Below are positions 1 through 6,754 of a DNA stretch of 14,180 nt, one piece after another. Position 1 is the stretch's first letter. Each line of letters starts with the position of its first letter. The notes under the pieces are model-generated. The model searched no databases. It was not told the DNA's origin and was given only the letters and a program-made list of their open reading frames with translations. A program made the translations under genes and the position numbers. The stretch is taken from positions 5,909 to 20,088 of the forward strand of contig DNXB01000444.1 of the NCBI GenBank assembly GCA_003506995.1, in the 5' to 3' direction. Origin of the DNA: Verrucomicrobiales bacterium. GTDB lineage: Bacteria; Verrucomicrobiota; Verrucomicrobiia; Verrucomicrobiales; Verrucomicrobiaceae.

Positions 1-2
1 AC

Positions 3-518
3 GAATATGGCGGCAGCCTCGAAAATCGCATGCGCTTCCCGCTGGAAGTGTTTCGCGCGATCCGTGCGACGTTTCCCGCGGATCGTTTTATCGGCGCAAA
101 GATCTCCGGCACCGATTTTGTAGACGGTGGTTTTTCGCCGGATGAAGCGGTGGCTTATGCGCGGGCACTGAAGGCCGAGGGCTGTGCCTACGTGACGGTC
201 TCCGGCGGCGGCGTCGTGCTGGACGCAAAAATCCCTGTCGGACCCGGCTATCAAGTGCCTTTTGCTGAACGTGTGAAAAAAGAAACCGGCATCATCACCG
301 GCGCGGTGGGCATGATCACCGATCCGCACCAGGCAGAGGCCATCATTTCCAGCGGTCAGGCGGATTTCATCTCGCTGGCGCGGGCGATGCTGTTCAACCC
401 ACGCTGGCCGCAGCATGCGGCAGTGAGTCTTGGTGTTGAAGTCCCCTACGTGCGGCAATACGAAAGAGCCGCACCCAAGGCATGGCGGCCGGGAAGGACG
501 CTGGGGAAAATCAGCTGA
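3..518 (+). CDS. NADH:flavin oxidoreductase, Old Yellow Enzyme family (3' part)
   Basis: C-terminal half of an FMN-dependent ene-reductase/oxidoreductase with a TIM-barrel fold, probably cytoplasmic. The reading frame is open from the window edge and begins with EYGGSLENRMRFPLEV-like sequence, the family signature around barrel strand 5. It continues with an AKISGTDF strand, a YVTVSGGG strand, and the FMN-phosphate-binding end VGMITDP...ADFISLARAML followed by NPRWPQHAA. About 171 residues are visible of a usual 350-400, so the 5' half lies outside the window. The stop is 12 bases before the start of the Bug-family gene, so the two were probably one transcript. OYE genes next to Bug-type binding proteins are common in Burkholderiales catabolic clusters. 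The substrate cannot be told from this part. The family assignment is secure. Confidence 0.93.
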   Translation, partial: EYGGSLENRMRFPLEVFRAIRATFPADRFIGAKISGTDFVDGGFSPDEAVAYARALKAEGCAYVTVSGGGVVLDAKIPVGPGYQVPFAERVKKETGIITGAVGMITDPHQAEAIISSGQADFISLARAMLFNPRWPQHAAVSLGVEVPYVRQYERAAPKAWRPGRTLGKIS

Positions 519-530
519 CGGAGATTGATC

Positions 531-1501
531 ATGGGCAACAACGTCGTGAAGGCAATTGCAGCAATGGTAATGGGGGCTGCGGCGCATTCCGCGCTGGTGC
601 AACCGGCAACAAAATATCCGGCGCGTCCGGTACGCATGATCGTGCCCGCGCCGCCTGGCGGAACGACGGACTTGTTGGGGCGCCTGGCCGCAGAGCGGCT
701 CGCCGAAGCACTGGTTCAGCAGGTGGTGGTGGACAACCGCGGCGGCGCTGGCGGCATCCTCGGCACCGAACTGGTGGCGTGTGCACCGGCGGACGGCCAT
801 ACGCTGGGCATTATCTACACGCCGCACACCGTACTGCCGGATCTGCAGAAAAAACTGTCGTATGACGCGTTGAAGGATTTCGCCCCCGTTTCGCAATTGA
901 CTTAAGCGCCCCTGATCCTGGTGGTGCATCCATCGCTGCCCGTGCAGAAAGTGCAGGATTTGATTGCGCTGGCAAAATCAAAGCCGCTGGTCTACGGATC
1001 GGCGGGTAACGGCAGCGGCGGCCATCTTTCCGGCGAACTGTTGCACAGATGGCGAAAATCGATGCGACGCACGTGCCGTACAAGGGTGCAGGTCCGGCGG
1101 CGATTGATCTGATGGCCGGCCAGTTGCAGTTCCAGTTCGGATTGCACATCACTACCAAGGGATTTGTTGCCGCAGGCCGCTTGCGTGTGATTGCGGTGAG
1201 CAGTGCAAAACGTTCGCCGGAGCTGCCGAATCTGCCGACGGTGGCGGAGCAGGGGCTGCCCGGATTCGAGTTTGTGAACTGGTTCGGCATGGTCGCCCCC
1301 ACCCGCACCCCTGCGGCATTGATTGCCGGTGTGCAGCAGAAGGTTGCGCTGGGATTTCAGCAGCCGGTGACGCAGGCAAGGCTGGTGGCGCTGGACTCGA
1401 CCGTGGTTGCCAGTACGCCGGAAACCTTCACTGCATTTCTTGCGGCGGATCTCGAAAAGTGGGGCAGGGTACTGCGCAATGCCGGCGTCAAGGCAGACTG
1501 A
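531..1501 (+). pseudogene. Bug/TctC-family periplasmic substrate-binding protein, broken
   Basis: Would encode a tripartite tricarboxylate transporter-type (Bug) binding protein of about 323 residues, the normal family length. ATG 531 is chosen because GGAG (520-523) sits 7 bases upstream; a TTG at 525 is less likely. The N-terminus is signal-peptide-like, then YPARPVRMIVPAPPGGTTD, the classic family start. Two lesions break it. An in-frame TAA at 903-905 follows PVSQLT (one C-to-T change from a CAA Gln codon). A one-base loss near 1046-1048 moves the frame: before it the frame reads GHLSGELLH, after it MAKIDATHVPYKGAGPAAID, which together rebuild a normal Bug protein. The rest (LPTVAEQGLPGFEFVNWFG) is intact to the TGA. 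Two independent lesions argue for true inactivation; the frameshift alone could be a base-call error. The ligand is unknown. Confidence 0.88.
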
Positions 1502-1557
1502 CGCATCGCGCTTGCGGTTGTTTTTCCGCAGAACGTTCCTGATGCGCCAGCATTAGC

Positions 1558-1606
1558 TTGATCTGGATCAGCAATGAAACACAAGAACCTCACTAGACTT
1601 TCCCGG
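1558..1606 (+). promoter_or_regulatory. FNR/Anr-type box with class II promoter for the outer-membrane channel gene
   Basis: TTGAT-CTGG-ATCAG at 1558-1571 matches the FNR/Anr consensus TTGAT-N4-ATCAA in 9 of 10 positions. Its centre is 1564.5. A -10-like hexamer TAGACT lies at 1594-1599. With a start site near 1606 the box centre falls at -41.5, the standard class II activator position. The downstream ATG is at 1629. Inference: the channel gene is switched on under low oxygen by an FNR-type activator. No good -35 hexamer is needed or seen in this arrangement. Confidence 0.6.
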
Positions 1607-1628
1607 GTGTCCATCGAGTTTTGAGCAA

Positions 1629-2543
1629 ATGACGAACCGCTTCCCGCGATGCGCGGCATTCGTAATGACGGTCCTCGTATTGGCGGGCAGGGGCGTCTGC
1701 GCCCAGGAGATTGAGCCGAGGTCGTATTCCAATACGCCGGTCGGCCTCAATTTTCTGATTGCAGGCTACGGCTACACCGAAGGCAAAATAGCCTTCGATC
1801 CGTCGCTGCCGATCGCCGATGCGCAATATCGCAACCATACCGATGCTGTTGCTTACGCGCGGTCGCTGAATGCATGGGGCAACTCCGCCAAGATCGACGT
1901 GATTCTGCCCTATTCATCGTTTTCGGGGCAGGCGCTGGTTTCCGGATTGCCCAGGGAGCGCGAAATGACCGGTTTCGGCGATCCGCGATTCCGTTTTTCG
2001 ATGAACTTCTACGGTGCGCCGGCGCTGAAGGAGTTTGCAAACTACCGGCAGGACGTCATCGTCGGGGCCAGCCTGCAGGTGACGGCGCCGCTGGGCCAAT
2101 ATGACAACAGCAAAGTCCTCAACATCGGCAACAACCGCTGGTCATTCAGGCCCGAGCTGGGCGTGTCCAAGGCGCTGGGGCCGTGGACGCTGGAGGTTGC
2201 GCCGAGCGTCACCCTTTACACCGACAACACGGATTTCAACAACGGTAAAAGATTCGAGCAGGCGCCGCTGTACGCTGTGCAGGGACATATAATTTACGGT
2301 TTCGCATCCGGAATCTGGATCGCCTTGAACGGTCTGTACTCCACCGGCGGCCGCACCACGGTCAACGGCTTGCGCGGGGATAACATGCAGACGAACTCGC
2401 GCGTTGGTGTGACCGTCGCACTACCGGTGGATCGCCACAACGCGGTGAAACTCAATGCCAGCACCGGCACCTCGACCCGTACCGGCAGCGACTTCAATCT
2501 TGTCGGTATTGCCTGGCAGTATCGCTGGGGCGCCGGTTACTGA
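1629..2543 (+). CDS. Outer-membrane channel, MetA-pathway of phenol degradation family (PF13557-like)
   Basis: A 304-residue predicted outer-membrane beta-barrel. Residues 1-25 form a signal peptide ending VCA-QE. The mature part is built of alternating amphipathic strands (for example KIDVILPYSSFSG, DVIVGASLQVTAPLGQYD, WTLEVAPSVTLYTDN) and ends in an aromatic residue (...YRWGAGY), as outer-membrane proteins recognised by the BAM machinery do. APLGQYD, a following N-rich turn and SFRPELGVSKALGPWTLE are typical of the MetA-pathway/transporter family. Members are thought to be channels for hydrophobic or aromatic compounds; the ligand here is unknown. It is monocistronic: an FNR-type promoter lies upstream and a convergent gene downstream (57 bases between stop codons). 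The family assignment is good, the substrate is not known. Confidence 0.85.
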   Translation: MTNRFPRCAAFVMTVLVLAGRGVCAQEIEPRSYSNTPVGLNFLIAGYGYTEGKIAFDPSLPIADAQYRNHTDAVAYARSLNAWGNSAKIDVILPYSSFSGQALVSGLPREREMTGFGDPRFRFSMNFYGAPALKEFANYRQDVIVGASLQVTAPLGQYDNSKVLNIGNNRWSFRPELGVSKALGPWTLEVAPSVTLYTDNTDFNNGKRFEQAPLYAVQGHIIYGFASGIWIALNGLYSTGGRTTVNGLRGDNMQTNSRVGVTVALPVDRHNAVKLNASTGTSTRTGSDFNLVGIAWQYRWGAGY

Positions 2544-2600
2544 GGGTTCTGCAGACAGGAGGCCCTTTTTCTGCAATAACCGCTTCAAAATAATGCCAAC

Positions 2601-4004
2601 TCACAAGTCCTCTTCCACCAAGGCCTGGATTCGCCCGCTGCGCTCTGCTGCCGCCAGCTTCGCGTGGTCGCTTACTGTCTGGTCGGCGTAAGCGATTGCA
2701 AACGCGCCGATCGCCCGGTCGAAGACATCCGATTTACCCAGATAACCGCTTACTTTTGCCGCATCGCCGGATCGGGCATGGGCGCGGGCCAGAGTCCGGC
2801 CGCAGATGGCTGCATATCGTTTTAATTGCATCACGTTCGCGCCTTCGACTGGAAATGAAAATTTCATGTCCCGCAACTGCCGCCCGAAGAAATGGAAACC
2901 AAGCGCACCCCTGGCCCAGCCGAGGAAGATGTCGCTGGAAGACTGCATCAGTCGTTGGCCGACGACTACCCGCTGCCCCTGATTTTCATAGATACTTTTT
3001 CCTGCATAAGGCGCAAGCACCGAAGTGCAGGCCTCCTTGAACTGCAGCAGCAGCGGATGGCCTTCCGGTGAGAAAAACAGACCGACCATGCAGCGGGTGC
3101 CGACGCTGCCGATGCCGACCACTTTCATTGCCCAGTCTTCCAGGCGGTAGCGGTCAAACAGCACTCGCACCGAATCAGACAGCGACAGGCGATAGTTTTC
3201 CAGGCCTTTGCGGAATCTCTCATGCGCGCCCTCCTCCGTGACATGGAACAGGACCGGCGGCTGATCCGCGAGCCGGCGCCGTCCACCCACTTCAGAAGTG
3301 ATTTTCGGAAACAGGTATTCACCGATACGCTGGCGGGCCTTCGCCGCCATTTCTTCCCGTCGCTTTTTGGCATGCGCGTCGGGTGCCTGGTCGATCAGGG
3401 TTTGCACATCCAGACGCTCGTACCAGATTTCCAGCGGGCTGCATTTTGAAAGTTCGCGCAAGTGTTCCCGATAGCCGCGCACACATTCCATCGCAACCGC
3501 TTTGGCCTCTTTGTCAGAGAGGTGAATGCTGCGCGCGGCCATGACGAAGCTGGTGCCGAGGCGTTTGACGTCCCACTCCCACGGAGCAGGCAGGGTTTCG
3601 TCGAAATCATTCATGTCGAACACCAGATTGCGTTCGGGTGTCGCGAACAAACCAAAATTCAGCAGATGACAATCTCCGCAGGCCTGCACCCGCAGGCCGG
3701 TGCTGGGGGTCGTGGCCAGGTCGTAAGCCATCAGCCCTGCGGAGCCGCGCAGGAAAGTGAAAGGACTGCGCAGCATGCGGCCGAAGCGGATGGGCACCAG
3801 TTCGGGCAGCCGGTCCCGATTGGATTCCTGCAGCAGGTCTACAGGATCGCGGCGCTTGGCCGGCGGTTTCCAGTCGGCATGGCGCTCACGGGGCAAGGTT
3901 GCGCGCAGTTCCTGGCCGGCGGCCAGACGCTCTTCCCGTGACAGAAATTCTGGGGGCGGAGTTGCGGCGGGTTTGCTTTTGGACGACTTCTTGGCGGTCT
4001 TCAT
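2601..4004 (-). CDS. DUF2252 family protein (kinase-like fold)
   Basis: A 467-residue soluble protein. The frame is open 98 codons further upstream, but the start at 4004 is chosen because the upstream extension overlaps the MarC-like gene and the ATG overlaps its stop as ATGA. Residues 1-20 are Lys/Pro-rich and probably flexible. Family hallmarks: PIRFGRMLRSPFTFLRG (71-87), CGDCHLLNFG (109-118) and FDMNDFDET (129-137), reminiscent of the catalytic and metal-binding segments of aminoglycoside-phosphotransferase-like kinases. The C-terminus GYLGKSDVFDRAIGAFA with AYADQTVSDH is also typical. The biochemical role of DUF2252 is not established; a phosphotransferase role is inference from the fold-like motifs. 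It is the second gene of a two-gene unit with the MarC-like gene and converges with the outer-membrane channel gene. Confidence 0.9.
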   Translation of the reverse strand: MKTAKKSSKSKPAATPPPEFLSREERLAAGQELRATLPRERHADWKPPAKRRDPVDLLQESNRDRLPELVPIRFGRMLRSPFTFLRGSAGLMAYDLATTPSTGLRVQACGDCHLLNFGLFATPERNLVFDMNDFDETLPAPWEWDVKRLGTSFVMAARSIHLSDKEAKAVAMECVRGYREHLRELSKCSPLEIWYERLDVQTLIDQAPDAHAKKRREEMAAKARQRIGEYLFPKITSEVGGRRRLADQPPVLFHVTEEGAHERFRKGLENYRLSLSDSVRVLFDRYRLEDWAMKVVGIGSVGTRCMVGLFFSPEGHPLLLQFKEACTSVLAPYAGKSIYENQGQRVVVGQRLMQSSSDIFLGWARGALGFHFFGRQLRDMKFSFPVEGANVMQLKRYAAICGRTLARAHARSGDAAKVSGYLGKSDVFDRAIGAFAIAYADQTVSDHAKLAAAERSGRIQALVEEDL

Positions 4005-4741
4005 GTGATTGCTCCGTGTGCAATGCCGTTTCGGATCGGGTGAACCGGGTGCTCTTTTTGAAGCGCTCCCATCATCCTCAGTGGGGTAATGATGATCTGC
4101 AGTCCCAGCGCAACTTGGACGACGTCGAGTACGGCGCCGAGGATCGGCAGCAGCACGTTCGGACCCGGCAGGATGTGCCGGGTCATCAGCATCACGTTCA
4201 GATTGAGGAGCATGATCGCCAGCAGGATGGTGCCGAAGGTCAGCCGGCTTTTCCGGTCGGGACTGAGTGCGAGGAACACCACGAGCGCTGCGATGCAATA
4301 AGGCGTGACGATCGTCGGGAAGGCCAGCGGCATAAGCGCCACCAGAAGCAGGATAATTCCTGCGGAGAGCACCAGCACGGGGAGCGGAATGTTGAAATTA
4401 TCCAGGCACTGCTTGCCGAAAAAGGCGGCGAGCAGCAGGGCCAGGCTGGAAAAAAGAATTGCCCGCAGGGCGATCCGATTGGTGAGCGCAGCATCCGCGC
4501 CATTGGTGATTTTTGCGAATGGTCCGATGATTTTGATCGGTCCGAGCATCAGAAGCAGGAGGGTGAAGATCTGCGCCACGGGAAAACGCTTCAACGGCGT
4601 CTGGAGGGCGACGACTTCCGCAGCCGATGTGGCACTTGTGGCGATCAGGAAGCCGACAGCCACTATGAACGTGAACGCTGCGACGTGACGTCCGGGAGAA
4701 GGGTGTTTCCCTGTGCCACGAAAAAGTTGTTCGAAACCCAT
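4001..4741 (-). CDS. MarC family (UPF0056) integral membrane protein
   Basis: A 246-residue polytopic inner-membrane protein with about seven hydrophobic segments, near residues 20-40, 50-72, 90-108, 118-140, 144-160, 168-187 and 197-220. The pattern LLLLMLGPIKIIGPFAKITN in the second helix corresponds to the NPIGNIPLF-like motif of MarC proteins, MPLAFPTIVTPY to the PLAIPLLAGPG-like motif, and LGAVLDVVQVALGLQIIITP to the final helix. The N-terminal tail of about 20 residues is longer than usual. MarC proteins were once linked to antibiotic resistance, but that was not upheld; their function is unknown. Its stop overlaps the DUF2252 start by four bases (ATGA, 4001-4004), which indicates coupled translation. 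No strong ribosome-binding site precedes the ATG at 4741. The family call is good but the sequence is divergent. Confidence 0.8.
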   Translation of the reverse strand: MGFEQLFRGTGKHPSPGRHVAAFTFIVAVGFLIATSATSAAEVVALQTPLKRFPVAQIFTLLLLMLGPIKIIGPFAKITNGADAALTNRIALRAILFSSLALLLAAFFGKQCLDNFNIPLPVLVLSAGIILLLVALMPLAFPTIVTPYCIAALVVFLALSPDRKSRLTFGTILLAIMLLNLNVMLMTRHILPGPNVLLPILGAVLDVVQVALGLQIIITPLRMMGALQKEHPVHPIRNGIAHGAIT

Positions 4742-4926
4742 TGGAAATCACTTTGTCCAGCAGTCATCAGGTAGATGATTGTTGTCGCGGCGCAGTCTGC
4801 TCCGGATACACCTTTGATCGGCAGTGAAAACGAGGATTGAAAAAGACTGGATTGGTCATGGTCAATTTATCGTCAAAAGGTTGCAGCGGTCTGCCGAAAT
4901 GCCCTCTTGTTGATCCAACGCAAACC

Positions 4927-5079
4927 ATGAGCGAACCCGGGCCGGTGCCGGTCGTCCAAAAAGCGCGGTGCGAAGAATGTGCAGTGCAACCGCAGCGCTT
5001 GCCGCTAGATGCCAGATTTCAGCGATTGCTCAGGATGCAGGCAAAGCGATCAATCGTGGACATTCAATTTTATATTTAA
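4927..5079 (+). pseudogene. Possible N-terminal fragment of an FNR/Anr-type regulator
   Basis: A 50-residue frame beginning MSEPGPVPVV and containing KARCEECAVQPQRLPL. This matches the iron-sulfur-ligand region of FNR/Anr proteins, in which C-x2-C-x5-C is followed by [LI]P. Here the third position of the motif is Arg (CGC), one transition from a Cys codon (TGC). The frame then runs DARFQRLLRMQAKRSI and ends at a TAA. Nothing of the cAMP-receptor-like sensor domain or the DNA-binding helix-turn-helix follows, and no ribosome-binding site is visible. It is therefore a fossil at best and cannot act as an oxygen sensor. A TTG-initiated frame from 4837 is open through this stretch but its first 30 residues look random. 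The call rests on one short motif. Confidence 0.38.
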
Positions 5080-5128
5080 AATCAATTACTTGATAATTTC
5101 TCCCGGAGAGGTGGGCGCAGACCGCAAG

Positions 5129-5442
5129 CTGACTGTGGAAGCTCACCAGAAGAGCGGCGGTGCTTGCTTCGCCAGCATTTTCTTTGCGGGGATGATGGTG
5201 ACGATCATGCCGATTGCTATGGGTGCGATTTTTGCGCGCAAGGTATTCAACATGAATCCGCTGATGGTGCTCGGCGCGATCGCCGGGGCACAGACCTGCA
5301 CGCCAGGGCTCAATGCCTTGCGCGATGCCAGTGGTAGCAATATCGGTGCGCTGGCTTACACCGTGCCGTACGCCATCGGCAGCATTTTGCTGACGGTGTG
5401 GGGCCGATGGTGGTGGCGATCATCTACGCCATACGCAGCTAA
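5129..5442 (+). pseudogene. C-terminal remnant of an AspT/YidE-type (AAE family) transporter
   Basis: The last ~105 residues of a membrane antiporter of the aspartate:alanine exchanger family (whole proteins about 550 residues). Diagnostic sequence: FFAGMMVTIMPIAMGAIFAR, then NPLMVLGAIAGAQTCTPGLN, ALRDASGSNIGALAYTVPYA and IGSILLTVWG. The AGAQTCTP-to-TVPYA stretch is the conserved second half-repeat of the family. All upstream domains are missing; similarity fades out near 5129. A one-base loss at about 5404 (GGCCG for GGCCCG) shifts the frame. Restoring it gives WGPMVVAIIYAIRS and a TAA at 5440-5442, exactly where the family ends. The fragment is thus both truncated and frameshifted, without start codon or promoter, and is non-functional. 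The family call is firm. Confidence 0.85.
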
Positions 5443-5471
5443 AGCGGATGCGTTGTTTTGTGGTAACACCG

Positions 5472-5477
5472 TATAAT
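5472..5477 (+). promoter_or_regulatory. Candidate -10 hexamer for the DUF3300/DUF2950 pair
   Basis: A perfect TATAAT lies 60 bases before the DUF3300 start, in the only stretch between the transporter remnant and that gene. No convincing -35 hexamer is found 16-18 bases upstream and there is no extended TG, so this is only a suggestion. The ribosome-binding site AGGGGAAG (5528-5535) shortly before ATG 5538 is strong. Confidence 0.3.
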
Positions 5478-5537
5478 TCTTATAGATGAAAAACCATCAG
5501 CTTGCATATTGTTTGACGCAATTATCTAGGGGAAGCA

Positions 5538-6704
5538 ATGCACTCACTATCCAGATTCGTAGCGGCTTTCCTGATGGTCGCGCTAACCGTCCTGCCATGT
5601 GCGCGGGCGCAGGAAGGTAGCGCAACGCAGTTCAAGAAGGAAGAGATCGAACAGCTCGTTGCGCCAATCGCGTTATATCCCGATGCACTGGTGGCACAGA
5701 TCCTGATGGCTTCGACCTATCCGCTGGAAATCGTTTCTGCGGCGCGCTGGTCGAAGGCGAATCCCAGTGTGAAAGACAAGGCGCTGGAAGACGAGATGCA
5801 GAAGCAGACCTGGGATCCCAGCGTGAAATCGTTGACGGCATTCCCGAGTGTGCTGGCGATGCTCAACGACAAGCTCGACATGACGCAGAAGCTGGGCGAT
5901 GCCTTTCTCGCACAGCAGAAGGATGTGATGGCGGCGATCCAGATCTTGCGCGCCAAGGCCGACAAGGCCGGGAATCTGAAGTCGGGCAAGGAACAGAAGA
6001 TCACCACCACTCAGCAGGACGGGCAGACGGTGATTGTCATCGAGCCGACGAATCCGCAGGTGGTTTATGTGCCGACGTACAACCCGACTGTAGTTTACGG
6101 GCCTTGGCCGTATACAGCCTATCCGCCTTATTACTACTACCCGCCGGGATACAGTGCGGGCAGTGTGTTTTTTGCCTTTACTTTCGGCGTGGCTGTCGGC
6201 AATGCGATGTGGGGCGGTTGCAACTGGGGTGGCGGCGGCAATGTTTATATCAATCACAACACCTATAACAATTTCAACAAGACCAATATCAATACCGGTG
6301 ACTGGAATCACAAGCCAGAGCATCGCAAGGGCGTGCAGTACCGTGACCAGGCGACGCAGCAGAAATTCGGCAAGGGTCCGGCGCAGGGCGCTGATTCACG
6401 TGAGGCATTCCGCGGCCGGGCTGAGCAGGGCCGGCAGGAAATTGCACGCGGCGGCGCCGACAATCTGAAAGGCCGCCCCGCTGGCGGTGATGCAAGGCCC
6501 AGTGCCGGATCGCTGGATCTCAGCAGCAAGGGTGCCGGCGATTTCAGCGTACAGCGTCCTTCTGGTAGCCGCGATACCGGTGCGTTCGATGGCATCGGTC
6601 AGGGTGGCCATACGCGTGATGTCAGCAACCGTGGTGCGGCCAGCCGCGCTTCCGCTGCCGGTCATTCACGTCCTTCCGGCGGCGGTGGCGGTCGTCGTCG
6701 CTGA
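5538..6704 (+). CDS. DUF3300 family exported protein
   Basis: A 388-residue secreted or periplasmic protein. ATG 5538 is preceded by a strong AGGGGAAG. Residues 1-24 are a signal peptide (hydrophobic core FVAAFLMVALTVLP, cleavage after CARA). Residues ~33-190 carry the DUF3300 domain with its conserved opening EEIEQLVAPIALYPDALVAQ, then ILMASTYPLEIVSAARW, followed by the WDPSVKSLTAFPSVL block and the NPQVVYVPTYNPTVVYGPWP motif. Next come a Tyr/Pro-rich patch (YPPYYYYPPGY), a Gly/Ala hydrophobic stretch that may contact the membrane, and an Asn-rich segment. From ~270 the tail is Gly/Arg/Ser-rich, low in complexity and probably disordered. Function unknown. The DUF2950 gene follows after 50 bases on the same strand; the two families are often neighbours, so they may act together in the envelope. 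Confidence 0.92.
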   Translation: MHSLSRFVAAFLMVALTVLPCARAQEGSATQFKKEEIEQLVAPIALYPDALVAQILMASTYPLEIVSAARWSKANPSVKDKALEDEMQKQTWDPSVKSLTAFPSVLAMLNDKLDMTQKLGDAFLAQQKDVMAAIQILRAKADKAGNLKSGKEQKITTTQQDGQTVIVIEPTNPQVVYVPTYNPTVVYGPWPYTAYPPYYYYPPGYSAGSVFFAFTFGVAVGNAMWGGCNWGGGGNVYINHNTYNNFNKTNINTGDWNHKPEHRKGVQYRDQATQQKFGKGPAQGADSREAFRGRAEQGRQEIARGGADNLKGRPAGGDARPSAGSLDLSSKGAGDFSVQRPSGSRDTGAFDGIGQGGHTRDVSNRGAASRASAAGHSRPSGGGGGRRR

Positions 6705-6754
6705 GCCGACAGGGGGCGATGAAGACAATGCATAATCTGTTCAAGGAATTCACC

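Noticed and set aside
1511..1530. TGCGG...CCGCA hairpin after the Bug gene as a terminator
   Set aside because: Five-base stem with the T run in the loop rather than after the stem.
2550..2575. TGCAGA/TCTGCA inverted repeat between the two convergent genes as a terminator
   Set aside because: Only a 6-bp stem with a 14-base loop and no T run after the stem on the plus strand; too weak to annotate.
4005..4298. 98-codon upstream extension of the DUF2252 frame
   Set aside because: It lies wholly inside the MarC-like gene in another frame, has Arg/Pro-rich shadow composition, and the ATGA overlap gives a better start.
4910..4923. TTGAT-CCAA-CGCAA as a second FNR box
   Set aside because: Only 8 of 10 positions match and it lies 3 bases from a start codon of a gene fragment, a position unsuited to activation.
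4837..4926. TTG-initiated start for the frame containing the FNR-like motif
   Set aside because: No family-like sequence in the first 30 residues and no ribosome-binding site; the protein-like part begins at ATG 4927.
5673..6323. 216-codon minus-strand frame opposite DUF3300
   Set aside because: Shadow frame of a clearly coding gene; composition rich in Arg/His/Ile typical of antisense frames.
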